From: Podospora comata
Lineage: Eukaryota; Ascomycota; Sordariomycetes; Sordariales; Podosporaceae
Direction: 5' to 3'
Assembly: GCA_017354895.1 (NCBI GenBank)
Contig: CP071493.1
Location: forward strand, 2,170,001-2,234,000
Length of the DNA: 64,000 nucleotides
Both the position numbers and the translations under genes were made by a program. The stretch's first letter is position 1. Each line of letters opens with the position of its first letter. Of the stretch, positions 47,084 to 59,154 are shown in pieces. The notes beneath the pieces were generated by a model. The model was not told the DNA's origin and did not search any database. It worked only from the letters and a program-made list of their open reading frames with translations.

Positions 47084-49072
47084 TCAAAACACCGCATCGG
47101 CAGCATCTTTGCTCCACTTCCCAGCGATTTTGGCAATTTGTTTTTGCACCCTTTCCGCAACCACATCTTTCAACTCCGTCTTGGGCTTGACATACGGCTT
47201 CACCGTCTCCCTCACCTTCGTCTTTTGCTCAAAATCATACGCCAGCCCAATCAGTTTCTCCTCGCTGAAACCCTCACCAACAAAACTGATACCAAAGGGC
47301 AAATTCCCTGCCCAACGCACCAAATCTCCACGTTGGTCCTTTTCCTCAACCACACTTCCATCATTCGGCAGTTTCCCCATCGGCACCGTCACAACTGGAG
47401 TTCCCAGCATCGCCGGCATGGTAGCGGACCACCAGGTCGGGATAACCAAGGCGTCCAGCGAATGGTTTTTGAGCGCTCCCAAAATTCCCTGCGGGCCAGC
47501 GGCATAGATCTGGGCAGAGTAATTACCCCAGAAGTAAGGCGAGTCGTTTCCGTGGCCGGTATTGGTCAAAACACCCTCCCAGCGAGCGACATCTCGGTCG
47601 GGATAGTGCTCCAGGTGTCCGTGAGATTTTGTCCAGTTTATCAGAGATTGAAGGTCGGTGAGATTGGCTGGATTGCTGGTCAACGAGGCAAAGTATCTTG
47701 GGAGTGCGGAGATGAATTCGGCGTTTACGACGTGCATTTGATATGGGCCGAGGTTCATCAGGACCTGACCGGGCAAGTACAGGTCGTCGATTATCGTTGC
47801 GTTGGCTTCTCGCAGGACGCCAAGGGCGGTGTTGAAACTCGAGACAATGTATTGGAATGATTGCGGCAGAGGGCTTGGGATCAGATTTCTTGGGATGCCG
47901 ATTCGTTTACCTGACAAGGAGCCGAGTTGGCAGGCGGAGACGTAATCAGGGAGCGTTTCGAAGGGAATAGAACTCGTGTAATTGTCTTTTGAGTCTTTTC
48001 CGGCTATGGCAGCGAGGAGGTATGCGGCGTCCTTGACCGTCCTGGCCATGGGCCCTATGGTGTCCTGGCGTTCACTGATAGGCACGACAAGGTGGCGGGA
48101 GGTCAGGCCTACAGTCGGCTTGATGCCAACAAGGTTGTTCAACTGGGCCGGGGCGATGATTGAACCATGGGTTTCAGTCCCCAGGGAGGCAGCTGCCAAA
48201 CCAATGGAAATGGCCACACCGCTGCCGGAGGAGGAACCGACGGGATCTTGTTTTGGGAAATAAGCCCCTTCTGTTTGCCCACCGGTCGAAGACCACCCAT
48301 TGCTCGAGTTGAAACTTCTAAAGTTGGCCCATTGGGACATGTTGGCTTTCCCCAGTATCACCGCACCTGCTTTCCGGAGTTTGGCCACCACGGTGCTGTC
48401 CTCTGGCACTTTTGCTCCAACAAGGGCGTATGACCCGGCGGTATTTTCCATCTTGTCAAAAGTCCCAATACTATCCTTCAATAGAATCGGGATACCGTGA
48501 AGAGGTCCCTTTTTGTCGCCCGCCGCCCGAGCAGCGTCCAGGTCTGCCGCAATGGACAAGGCATCGGGATTAATCTGTGTGACCGCCTTGAGTGTCGAAT
48601 TAACCTCGTTGATCCGTGCGATGTAAGCGTTCACCAAGTCAACCGTAGTAAATAGACCCGAATCCAACCCCTTGATCAAATCCGGAATCTCCGCGTTGAG
48701 AAGTGAAGGGAATTTTTTGCCTCCTCCATTTGAACAAGAAGGCGTAGCACAACTCTGCTGAACCCAGAGAAGTGTCAAAACAAGAGCGAGCAGCTCGTCA
48801 ACGGACGCAAGCATGTTGCTGATCTTCCCGAGAGCTTCGAGGTCGTGTATTGCGTTTTGCAAGGTGAAAATACAAACAACGAGAGAAACGAGAAGGAGGA
48901 AGAGACGGGCCTTGAAAGGGAGGAGCGTGGAGGCCTGATGTATCTTTTCTTGCTGCTGTCGTTGTTTACCCCCCGGGGTACCCAGGAGCGGTTCGACCTC
49001 GGATTGACCACCCATGTCGGCGTTGGATTGGATCTCGGTGTTATTCATTGGCGATGGGTCGGTTGATCTCAA
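47084..49072 (-). CDS. Amidase-signature hydrolase with N-terminal membrane anchor or signal
   Basis: One 662-residue frame without introns. The amidase core has the catalytic lysine K199 in HGIPILLKDSIGT, the bridging serine within GSSSGSG near 281-282, and the nucleophile S304 in GTETHGSIIAP (histidine replaces the usual second glycine side of the motif). Family members hydrolyse linear amides. The full frame has a cytosolic-looking N-terminus and a hydrophobic helix at about 56-73 (ARLFLLLVSLVVCIFTLQ), making a type II membrane protein. Starting instead at M87 would give a secreted protein with a signal-like LLALVLTLLWVQQSCAT, which is closer to common fungal relatives. Several N-glycosylation sequons in the core fit an extracellular location. 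The substrate is unknown. Confidence 0.85.
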   Translation of the reverse strand: MRSTDPSPMNNTEIQSNADMGGQSEVEPLLGTPGGKQRQQQEKIHQASTLLPFKARLFLLLVSLVVCIFTLQNAIHDLEALGKISNMLASVDELLALVLTLLWVQQSCATPSCSNGGGKKFPSLLNAEIPDLIKGLDSGLFTTVDLVNAYIARINEVNSTLKAVTQINPDALSIAADLDAARAAGDKKGPLHGIPILLKDSIGTFDKMENTAGSYALVGAKVPEDSTVVAKLRKAGAVILGKANMSQWANFRSFNSSNGWSSTGGQTEGAYFPKQDPVGSSSGSGVAISIGLAAASLGTETHGSIIAPAQLNNLVGIKPTVGLTSRHLVVPISERQDTIGPMARTVKDAAYLLAAIAGKDSKDNYTSSIPFETLPDYVSACQLGSLSGKRIGIPRNLIPSPLPQSFQYIVSSFNTALGVLREANATIIDDLYLPGQVLMNLGPYQMHVVNAEFISALPRYFASLTSNPANLTDLQSLINWTKSHGHLEHYPDRDVARWEGVLTNTGHGNDSPYFWGNYSAQIYAAGPQGILGALKNHSLDALVIPTWWSATMPAMLGTPVVTVPMGKLPNDGSVVEEKDQRGDLVRWAGNLPFGISFVGEGFSEEKLIGLAYDFEQKTKVRETVKPYVKPKTELKDVVAERVQKQIAKIAGKWSKDAADAVF

Positions 49073-49604
49073 TCAGTCCTTGCTTAGAGCCAAGAGAAAG
49101 TTGCACGAATCTACCCGATTTTGTCAAAACCTGACCCTAACTAACAACTCTCTTAATCCCCCCTCCCCCACTTTCCTACAAGATAGGCAGTCGTGGCTTC
49201 CCAACTAGCGGAGACAAACGACAGGTAACTGGCGCGGTAGTAGAGAAGTTGTGTGCTGTGTAACCAATACTCGAGACAAGAGCTCTTAGAGGAAAGGAAT
49301 CCATGGTTACATGTGACTTGGCGGGGTCCAAAAGCTGCCGTTGGTCCTTCCCGACTGGTTGATGTAGTATTCTGATGGTTTCCAATCGGCTGGTGACCCT
49401 AGGTACCTTGCAGGTCTCTTATGTCGTTGCCTGCTAGGAACTCGCTCGCAACACAAGAGCCATACAGATGGTGTGGCTCGGGACTGAAGTTATCATGATG
49501 GTGATTGCTTCAGGCATCTACACACCCCAAGCACAAGTCATGTCATGCTTTATTCGACTGCCTATCACTATCGCTGCTCACGACTCACACAGTTGTCTAG
49601 ATAT
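49073..49604. other. Intergenic upstream of the amidase
   Basis: About 530 bases with a CCTAGGTA motif at 49398-49405; no gene supported. Confidence 0.5.
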
Positions 49605-52600
49605 TCACTTCCCCCCCGTGGTCCCAAACCCGCACCCCCCCAACCCATGCATCCTATAGCCCTGCTCACCCTCAGGATAATCAACCCCAACTCTCCTCTC
49701 CCCCGAAACACCAGTCATCCACCCAAACCGATACATCCTCCCCATCCTCTCTACCCTCCGATCCCTCTCCCTCCTCCCCAACATAGACAGCCTCTCAAAA
49801 TCCCTCAGCATCGCCGAATCACACACATAGTAAATCTGACACGCCAACGAATCCGGCGCCGCTGGCATATGCGGCCACTTGACAAGCCACATGTAGCTGA
49901 CCAGAGTCAAGATAAGAACAATAAGCAGCGCAACCGTCGTCCAAGTACATATCTCATGCGTCTGCCACGTCTGAGCCGAAGAAAATGGAATGCTCGACAG
50001 TAAAGCCGGTACAAACTTGGACAGTATCCCGGCAAAGGCAACGGCCCCAGCCATCAAATCCTTCTGACGAACCGCTCTCCACAGTCCTGTAAAGACAGTC
50101 TTGGGACAGGGCTCAAGAACCGACAGCGCTGCTGGCTGTTGTTTCTGCGCCATACGTTGGTAGATGCGCCTCTTTGAGAATGCTAGCAAGTACCACGCCG
50201 TCAGCAACGTTCGCTCTTGAAAGTTGTTAGCAGGCAGGGAGAGACTCAACTCGTAAACAAATGATCCCACATAAACGAAAGCACCACACCAAGCCCGGTA
50301 AACAACATCCTCACGCCAAACCCCTGGCTGTCCATGAACCACTCAAACGCCGACTCCTGGAGGTCCTCGTACTCGGTGAGCTCGTAGTAAAGGATAAGAA
50401 TCAGTAAGCCGCAAATGAAGGCCAAAAGCATTCCCTGGAAAGTCCTTTCCCTCCCCGGCACATGGAACGTCATTCTCTTCACAGGCAAACCACTCCTGGC
50501 CCGCCTCATCTGTCGCAAACCAGCCCTCTCAACCGGCAGAATCATATCACTGCCATCAATCTCACAGTTAGACCTCATCTTGGTCTTCCCGTTCTTGTGA
50601 CCCCCTACCGAAACCGACGAAACAACAATCCCATAATCATCCGCCCTCTTTCCAGTCCAGCTCCCCAACCTCCCAAGCCGAAAGCTCAACCCCTCACAGT
50701 TTCTCCTCAACAACTGATCCACCTTTGCCGAATCATCCAGTCCATCCTCTGCCCTTCTTTCCATCCCCCTCATCAACACCTCCCTGGTCCTATCAACCTG
50801 CAACAACGCGCAAACCCCAGCCACACTGCTCGGATCCACCGCAGTCCCAGTCCTCCACCTGACAAGCATAAACCCCAACACCATCACCAACACAATCAAC
50901 CCCCCCAGCAAACCCTCCGCCACCCTCGCCGGCACAGGAAAAACCGCCACAGTCAAAAAACAAGTACTGAGATTCACACTCAGGCAGCTCCCCCGTAGCT
51001 TCAGCCCCACCGTCTCTCCCGACACAGAGATCAGCCCTGCCACGCATAAAACAACCAGATCGCTGATGAGGGAAATCGGATCACCATAGAGCCATAGCAA
51101 CCTCCAGCCGCTTATACGACCAGGTTGCATGACCAAAGCATCTACACCTGCGCCAGCAGGAGGGTTGTGTTTAGTCAAAAGACGAAAAGGAAGAAGCTGC
51201 TTGATCTCGGCGTCAATCGCCTGAGCAGGGATGAGCAAGAAAATCGTAAGCAAAATCGGCAAAAAGTAAATCGTAAAGTAGCTCGCCCGATTCGGAAGCA
51301 TGAGATTGGCGGCAGTGGAGTTGGGCAGGTTGGGCCATACCGGAAAGCTGGTTGCTGTTGCTGTCGGGACGCCATCGGTATCCGTGAGTGTTGTGATGAC
51401 AGAGGTGGCGGGGACCTGCGTTGTTGCGGTGAGCGTTGGGGAGCCACGAGCGTTCGTCAGGGTCGTGAGAGTGTTGATGAGATAGAGCTCGCCGTGGAAG
51501 TCGGTTTGTGTGCTTGTTGGGACGCCATTAGAGTTTGTCAAAGTTGTTACTGCTGGAATCACCATCACGGCCGGGACACCGATGAGGATGCTGCTCGTCG
51601 ACGTATGGACAATGCTTTTTATCCACATCTGACCAGACATCGTGAACTGGGTCGTTGATTCAACGTACACGTTGACGGGTACGAGGACATATTTGACAGA
51701 GGGTTCTAGTTGATGCGGGACCGGTGACGGTACGCTCGTGGTCAAACGTAAATCGAATGGTGTTGTGTGGTATGAAGTAGACGTCGAAATTGAAGCTGTA
51801 GATTTACTCGGATTTTCCAAGTGCTCCGTTGATGCTGACTGGAGCTGTGTTGGTTTTAGACTGCTCCAAGATGAGGACAGAAGCGTGCTGGAGTCCCGTA
51901 TAATGCCCATCTTCGTCTCCAGAATCGAAGCTGATTCTGACTGTGAGGTTTGTTTTGAGCTATGAATGAAGATGGGTGAAGTGACCGAAGCTGGCATGCC
52001 ATCCGTCTTCGACTCTGAATCCGAGGTTGTTACTGGGAGCACTGCTATGTTTGAACTCGTGACTGTTTCTGTGGCAGTTGTTTCCGAAGTTGAACTCGAC
52101 GGAGACATGGATGGTTCGGACTGTAAAGTCGATGTATCAACAGATTCAAAAGTCGATTGCTTTGTACTAGCAGGCGATGGCAATAGCGTCACACTCGAAG
52201 TTGTTGATGGCTTGCCAATATTGTGTTCGCCCCAAAGGTACAGGCCCGCGCCAGGATAAAGCCGTCCCGGGAAGCGAAGCTTGACAATAAGGCGTTCGAT
52301 CTGCCTCTGAACGTCCCATTCAACGTAGTAATTGAGAAAGGTCTCTGGTAATGGCTCTTCGACATCGTACCGGGTACTGGTTGTCTCTTCACGCGGCTCG
52401 CCATGCCACGAGCACCGTAAGAATCGCTTCATGAAAGCATTTGGGTACGGTATCGCTGGACCTGGCGGAGGAGCAGGGATCGTGGCTAACTGAGACTTGT
52501 ACCAATCGTCGTAGCTCTTGACACATTCATCGGAAAACCAGAGACCAGGAATACCTTGACGAGGAGATTTCCAGCCCGGTGGCGGAGTGGTCAAAGGATT

Positions 52601-53200
52601 AGGTGCAATAATGACCTGGCACGCTGAGCTATTTGTTGTTATGATAACGCCCTGGTAGTTATACATGCATTCGTTTGGCTTCTCTTCACCTGGGAATACC
52701 GCCGTCCTGGCCATTACGTTATCTGGATGGCCGTACCAGCTATTAGCCCAAGTAACGTAGGTGGTGATCACGTTGGTGTTCACATAGTAGCTGGTATGTG
52801 GGCGGGGATCTGGGGCCATTCTCTTGTTGAACTCAGCTGGAAAAGACGTCGTCGTCGCATCCGGCCTTCTTGTACTGCTTGGAGGGTCATCTTGAAGGGA
52901 GGTTTCCACCGGCAGCCCATAGAACTTCTGTCGAGCCTCAGGTGACAATGCATTCAGGACATCAAATGCCGGCTTTGGATCTCTCGGATCAGGTATGAAG
53001 CCAAATTCTTGGGGTATCTCCGTTCGGCTGCCTTCGTGTGGGAGTGAGTGAAGCAGCCTCTCCAAGGCAATGATGAGGCCACAGAGGACAAGAACGACTG
53101 TAGCCAAAAAAGGAAATCGGAGCGGCAGGGGTTTGTAATCCGGGATGTCATTTTCTGTATTTCGCCGACTTCGAGCTGATTTCTCTGTGGTGGCGGCCAT
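49605..53200 (-). CDS. Large DUF3433 membrane protein with Ser/Thr-rich ectodomain
   Basis: Two exons (50251-53200, 49605-50182) encode about 1175 residues. The intron (68 nt) has a GTTGAG donor, a TGCTAAC branch site and a CTAG acceptor, and joins DHLFT to TFSKRRIYQRMAQ. Helix 1 is at about 29-51. An ectodomain follows with a cysteine-containing part (residues 130-330) and a Ser/Thr-rich stalk (330-500), then three repeats of TTLTNxxGxPT at 552-562, 579-589 and 603-613. The membrane region has two DUF3433 blocks, the first with IDAEIKQLLPFRLLTKHN near 665 and the second from FGVRMLFTGLGVVLSFMWDH through the C-terminal PYYVCDS-like IYYVCDSAMLRDFERLS. DUF3433 proteins are fungal plasma-membrane or wall-linked proteins of unknown function. 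Confidence 0.78.
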
Positions 53201-54247
53201 GATGGAGGGTTCTCATCCTGTGGAAGGGTTGAGCGCTCGAAGAGAGGGCACATCTTGCTCATTGCAAGCCGGGAAGAAACTATACTTAATAACGACGGCA
53301 TCGTTCCGTCCTCGACAAGGTATGGCTTCCATTCCATGTTAGTCCAAGAACGTTATCGCTTCAAAAGGGCACCATGTTCTAGACGCCATCATATAGGGTC
53401 TGCGGCGCAGGCTGGATTGCCAGGTGGTATAAATTGACTTTTGTACCACCTTGGGGGCCAACGTCCCTGGCGATGTAACTTTCGGTTGTATTGTGATAGA
53501 TTCGAGCGGCATTTGAACTTGGTCCTACATTTTGCCTGCCATTAGCGAACGGTCACCAGCCCCCAACTATTAACAGCGATCCTAACCTGTATGCCCGCTA
53601 TTTTGCTCACCAGCTGGGGACTGAATTTGGTTTGGCTTTTGGGGTCACCACCAGCTGTCCTGGCCCCCAATAGCATGTCAGGGGCTGCTGCCCGCAAACG
53701 TTTGAGGTCGATGTTGGATGCTTAGGTCCGTCGGTGCTGCTGGATGTTAAGGTGAAAATGACGCGTACACCCGCTCCCCTAGAGACGGAATGTGAGCTAA
53801 CTTGTGGGGGCCAGTTCTTGTTGGAAGGTGCGACTTAACAACCAAGGAGGAAAGGGTCATGGTCTTACACCTCATAGGCCAACATAGCTTGACGCCTGGA
53901 AGCCATCCCCAAAGTCACCTCTCAAATGCACCTAGGTACCTCTGGCCAGGCTCTTTGTATTAGAAAACAACTCGAGACAATCCTAGCTGAATTTCCAGGT
54001 AGCTATCTACATCTACAATCCTAACGCAAATTCTTGCTGCTTTTTTGTCTTGCTCTCTCCTCTATCTCAATCCAAACAAGGTACTTGATTACAAAACCAA
54101 CACCAGCAGCAAATTCATGCTTTACCGCGTATATAAATCAACACAAAGACCACCCAATCCTGATAGCCAACCTAGATTCTGAGGGCATTGTTATCGTAAA
54201 ATATGTTCTTCTTCTCATGGCCCGAAACGTAATAGTCGTTGTGCTGC
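53201..54247. other. Upstream region of the DUF3433 gene, about 1 kb
   Basis: No gene supported; one CCTAGGTA motif at 53931-53938. The left end must carry the DUF3433 promoter, the right end the 3' UTR of the protease. Confidence 0.5.
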
Positions 54248-55859
54248 CTACAACAAGAACATCCCAGACCCAAGCATCGCAAACACCATCGATAAGCCCA
54301 CCACCGAGAGCTGTGCTGCTCCAAGAGCAGGTGGTAGACCACACGCGGCATTCTCGGACCCGTTTACACCCGCACTGTCCGTGAAACCAGCACTGGCCGC
54401 ATAAGCCGGTGTGGTGACTGACGGACGTATGGTCGCTTGACTCTGGTCTGGAGCAATAGTCGCCGAAGGAATGTGGGCGCTCAAGCTAGGGAAGGGCACA
54501 ATGTTGCTTTCAGTTGAGTTGAAGTCGGTGGCAGCAAGTCCAACCTGATTGTTGACGAGATCGTAGACAACGTACGCCGATCGGAGAAACGTGTCGCCCA
54601 GGAGATAGGGAGCAGAGCTGAAGTTCTGGATCCCGAATTCGCAGGCATCCATGCCCTTGTATGGGCCAGTGTTGAAGACCGGTGCTCGGCCAGATGTGAG
54701 ATCGAGGACTAGCTCATCCATCGACACATTTATTTGTGGACCACTGGGGCCGCCGAATCCAAACGAAAAATACCCCTCGCTGTTTTGCATATCGCATGGA
54801 AGAACGGCAAGCTCAAATTCAGGCGAATATAAAGCCCCAACCTCCGTCCATACTTGCAGGGCAAGGTCAGTGGGCAAGTAAGAGAGGGTGGTGCCCGAGT
54901 CGAGAACTACAGGCATGGGAAAGGCCTTCGACGTGAGCGTATCCTGGCCGCTAGGGCTGACTGCTATCAGGGAAGTCATGGCAACAGCGAAAGAAGTGTA
55001 GAGCCCTTGCGTCGTCGGCAGTATATTGATGCGTGTAAGATCCCCTTTGTACTTTTGGGTGTCAATTCCACCAAAAAGGATGTTGCCCGAGCTCGAGTCT
55101 ATTACGGTCAGTAGCTGAGCACGTAGACGAGCTGCTGCGATCTGAACCCACCTAGATCGTTGAGCCATAAACTGTACGCCACAGTGTTAATCAGTTTTTC
55201 TTTAACCATGTTGACGGGGAGGTTGGGGTAAACTGAAGCTGTCGATTGCGTGGTCCCCACGATGGCTTCATTCAACGCATAGCCAACACCAACCAGTCCA
55301 TACGCGATGTCTGTGTTGACACCAAGGCCCATAGTCATGTTCTGTAATGTTGCGCCGCCAATCTGGAAAACATCGGTGAAATAATCACCCTTCGAAGAGC
55401 TGCCGTCGACATAGTTGATGTCAAAGTCGCCCTGTCCAACAACCTTGAATGTGCTGGAGCGGTCGGGATTAACTGCTCAAAAGGTCAATATAATGACCGA
55501 GAAGTCAGGTCAGGGAGTCCGAGCGTACATGTTCCCAATGCGCAACCCTCAGTCCCAGATTTGGAACAGACCTTTGCCGTCGGATCCGGAACCCAGATAT
55601 CGCTGCTTCCTGTGTCCAGCTGGAGCGTGAGGTCTTGACCCGGCGTTCCTAACCTGCAGGTAGCGAAATAACCTCCTCTGGCCTCCTCGTTGGTGATGAT
55701 CTCCTCAAACGTCGAAGCGCGCTTCCGTACTCTGGTGTAGGTTTCTGGTGGCGGTTGTCGCCTCTGAATGCCCCATTGAACTACTCCATCCTTTCGTTGT
55801 GCCAACGTAGTCGCAGCAAACAATGCACCCGCGGCGATGATGCCAGCCCCCCTTCTCAT
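54248..55859 (-). CDS. GPI-type secreted aspartic protease (yapsin/SAP-like)
   Basis: Three exons (55529-55859, 55152-55472, 54248-55098) encode 500 residues. A signal peptide (to about A20) is followed by a short propeptide ending in a K46-R47 Kex2-type site (RVRKRASTFEE). The two catalytic motifs are DTGSSDIW (82-89) and DSGTTLSYL (284-292), with a cysteine pair near 97-105 in the first lobe and the YVDGSSSKGDY flap-side strand. A Ser/Thr/Pro-poor linker leads to a hydrophobic C-terminus (LSVVGLSMVFAMLGSGMFLL), the mark of a GPI anchor. Such proteases sit at the plasma membrane or wall and process surface proteins. Both introns give in-phase joins (LGT to FNPDRSSTF and NDL to DSSSGNILF). 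Confidence 0.88.
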
Positions 55860-56830
55860 GACTGCGGTTCGTGACTCCTAGCTATGCGATATACTTGACT
55901 CGTTGTAAGAAAGATGTCCCTGGCTCTGATCGGAATCGTGTACTGAAATAGTCACCAAAACAGTTGACCAGAAGAGGGAGCCGCCCAGGAAAGACACAAG
56001 CAATGGTGGTGACGCAAACGAGGCGCGCGGGTATCGATCGAGGTTGACTGCGAATGGCTCAGGGACACAACACAGCCCGCGGCGACACCTGGAGCCGAAA
56101 CCAAGAGAGCTTAAATCGGGCCAAAATACATCGAAGGGAGCACCAACTCGGTCTCGGGCAATGTTCGACGAGCCGGATCAGCCGGATCAGCGTTATACAG
56201 CTCCAGAAAAGGTGACTAGAAGCAGACCAGAAGAAAAAGGGGGGAGCTCCAAGGAAAACGGGCAAAAAGGCGAGCGAGTGACCGAGGTTGGCACGCAGCC
56301 ATTTGATTCTGTTGACTGTGACAGGTCTTCGTCACCAGGGGTCGGGCTCGGGAGGGAAAGCGGAAAAACGAACTTCCATTATTCAGCGTGTCAGGCCTCC
56401 CCTCGGAGCTAGGAAATCCTGGGAGGGAAGGTCGTCACTGACATCAGCTAGTCCATGATCAAGCAACAAGAGCGAAGCAAACAAAGCCGTTCCTGGCGTC
56501 CGAAATAAAGATGACAGGATGCTTCCACTTACACCGAAAAGCAGGCTTCAGTGGGGTCGGAGCTCTTCCCATTTCCCACTGAAGAATCAAGCAATCCATG
56601 GATCTCTTGGCAACAGCGGGGTACGCGGCCTTAGCGCCCCATGACGTTGCTTGTCTGGGGAATGTGGGGTCTTTTCAGGGATGATGTCTCCGACAGGGGC
56701 ATTCTTCATCAAGCTTCAACTTCAGGCACACGACTCGGGAGACATGAATGACCAAGCACCTGATGCTATAAGTACTCCTTCTGATTGACTGCTCTCAGGC
56801 CCGGTGAAAATCTAAACAGCCTCAGCCCAT
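55860..56830. other. Promoter region of the protease, about 1 kb
   Basis: A 122-residue plus-strand frame is low-complexity and unlike known proteins; no gene supported. Confidence 0.45.
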
Positions 56831-57190
56831 TCAGCAGTGATCACTCTTCCCATCTCCACCGTCAACACAGCTGCTGCACTTGGCCTGGTATTTGATGTTG
56901 CCATTGCTCCCACCCGTGCAATAAAAGAGAGAATGATTCACATAGGCCGAGGAAGTGGACTTGTCTGCCTTTTTGAGGGCTTCGATAATTTGGTTGTAGT
57001 AGTTGCCTAGGTAGGAGAGTGTCAGCGTTGAGCCTGGGGAATCTGGATACCTCAAGAGGATGGGAAAGGCAATACCTCTGCGAAGAAGGACGTATCCGCA
57101 ATAGTGCAAGCCGGTCTTGCAATTGGCGGCATCCACCGCAGCCGGTGCGACGACTGCGAGGGTGACGGCGAGGATGGAAGAGAGCTTCAT
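56831..57190 (-). CDS. Small secreted cysteine-rich protein
   Basis: Two exons (57076-57190, 56831-57006) encode 96 residues. A signal peptide (MKLSSILAVTLAVVAPAAVD) precedes a mature part of about 75 residues with six cysteines: NCKTGLHYCGY, LFYCTGG, KCSSC and the terminal DHC, compatible with three disulfides. The intron is 69 nt with a GTATTG donor and CTAG acceptor, joining RRG to NYYNQIIEALKK. Size, signal and cysteine number are those of fungal secreted effector-like proteins, but no function can be assigned. The acceptor overlaps a CCTAGGTA motif. A longer upstream in-frame extension was rejected because it lacks a signal peptide. Confidence 0.75.
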   Translation of the reverse strand: MKLSSILAVTLAVVAPAAVDAANCKTGLHYCGYVLLRRGIAFPILLRYPDSPGSTLTLSYLGNYYNQIIEALKKADKSTSSAYVNHSLFYCTGGSNGNIKYQAKCSSCVDGGDGKSDHC

Positions 57191-57872
57191 TTTTGCGTGA
57201 TTGAGTAGTTGGGTTTGGGTTGGTTGTGAGAGTTGTGCCGTCAGTGGTTGTGATGTGATGCGACTGAGCCTGATGGACGTGTCTCCAAGCCAACATCCCT
57301 CGACAGATTTTATACTCGCGAGATCATGAAGCTTCTCTTGTAGTTGAGGCCTCGGCCTTGGTGTCACGCCGTCTTATTGGCATCAACATCAGCACAAGGT
57401 AACATCATGGTCTTTACCGAGACTCGCTCCGTGTGGAGTTGTAACTTTTTACATGACACTAGCACAAGGCTGATGGTTCATAGTTAGGCCGATCTTGTGT
57501 TCTCAACTACAGTCTTACAGCTTTCAAAGCCTCAGCTGCAATAAATGGACCTTGGCTGTTGCATTGTAGTATGCCTGCCGAATCCTGCCCCTTATTAGCT
57601 ACCCCTTAGGGATGCCTGTTAGCGGCATGACATAACTAGATGCTATATGGTTGGTGGACTCGTAAACACAACATAGCATGCTCAAAGGTTCATGAGACCG
57701 GTGGTTCATCTCACCGGATTTCGGCACCTTTCCTCCACAAAAAGGACCTTGAAGGGCTCTTTCTAAAATAACCGAGACATCCATCGCCAATCAAAATACC
57801 AGTCAACTATAGGTAGTCCATGAGCTCGCTTTCCATTCATCCGTGTCTTCACTCGAGCCAACTCGGCTTACT
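57191..57872. other. Promoter side of the cysteine-rich gene; otherwise empty
   Basis: About 680 bases, no gene supported. Confidence 0.45.
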
Positions 57873-59154
57873 CTATTCAAGCAAAAACTTCTCCAAATAC
57901 CCACCGAGCACCTCCAGGGCCTCCTTCAAGACCTCGGTCTCACACACATACCCTATTCTCACAAACCCCTTAAAGTCCCTTGCCAGCCCGAAGCACGGAC
58001 TCGCTGGCATAAACAGCACCTTTGTCTTGTCCAACACATCCAAGACAAAGTTTGGGTCATGAACCGGTACCAGGCCTCCTTTGCTGAATTGCACCAGGGC
58101 GGTTGTCCCAGCCGTAGGCTTCACCCACGAACACACTGAGTGATACTTCTCGACGAACTTGCTCAGAATCTCGAGGTTTGTCCGGGCAAGGTTCATGTTC
58201 CTCTCCAATAGAGGCCCGAGAACTGGCTCCGATAGAGCATAGCTCGCAACTTGATCGTCAAGCTGCGAGACGCTAATGGTAGTGTAGTCCCGAGCATGAG
58301 CCACGGCTTCGATGATGCTCTCGTCGCGGGAAGCTACCCATCCTATTCGGATGCCAGCCAGAGAGAAGGCCTTGGACATGGAGCCAGTGGCAACAGCCTT
58401 TTTGTACCCCAGGGTGAGAATAGATGGAGGGGCGGTCTGACCGTCGGGTAGGGAGTGGTAGAGAGGGTTGTAGACCTCGTCGGCGAAGACAATGATGTCC
58501 CTTTCTTTTGCGAAAGAAATGATGTCTTCAAGGACAGACTTGGGGGTGGTGCTACCCATGGGATTGTTGGGATTGTTGAGGACGATCATCTGGCCAGGGT
58601 CAGCATGGGTTGGTATCAAGGCGGTCGGAAACACACACCTTGGTGTTCTCCTTTACCAACGATTCCAAGTCCTTCACGTCAGGTACATAATGATTTTCCT
58701 TCGTTAACTCCCAGAGTGACACTTCAGCCCCAAGACTTTCCGGCACAGCGTATAGCTGTTGATACGTCGGGTAGACGCAGACAACATGGTCACCGGGTCC
58801 AACGAGGGTGTAGAACAACAGGAAGTTGGCTGCGATGGCTCCTTGGGTGATGATGATATTCTCGGCAGGAAGAGGCGATGTCAGAGGCGAAGTGGCATCA
58901 GCCTGAGGGGAGGACAGGCCACGGTCCAAAAGTGAGGCAACACGCTGTCGAAGCATTTCAGAGCCGGTGATTGCACCATAGGTCAGTTTCTTGGAGGTGG
59001 AAAGTGGACTTGGGAGGTCTTTATCAGTGCAAAGCTGAACAAGGTCTTTGATGGATACCGAAGCTGCACATGTTTCGGCGATGTTCAAGACACCAGGTGT
59101 GTTTTCAAGCCTGTTCATCCATTGCTCGACTTCGAAGGGTTGAATCTTGACCAT
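57873..59154 (-). CDS. PLP-dependent class I/II aminotransferase
   Basis: Two exons (58639-59154, 57873-58589) encode 410 residues of fold type I. LTYGAITGSEMLRQRVASLL is the N-terminal YG-x-GxxxLR element, IIITQGAIAANFLLFYTLVG gives the PLP phosphate loop, NNPNNPMG (about 177-184) binds the substrate carboxylate side, ADEVY has the pyridine-binding D209, and SMSKAFSLAGIRIGW contains the Schiff-base lysine K245. FVRIGY near the C-terminus carries the substrate arginine. Relatives are annotated as capreomycidine-synthase-like or kynurenine/ACC-synthase-like aminotransferases; the amino donor cannot be read from sequence. The 49-nt intron is short but joins the two conserved blocks exactly. It is not in a biosynthetic cluster. 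Confidence 0.87.

Noticed and set aside
50216-50250. 35-nt intron in the DUF3433 gene ending at the first AG
   Set aside because: Too short for a fungal intron; the 68-nt choice keeps phase and has a TGCTAAC branch site.
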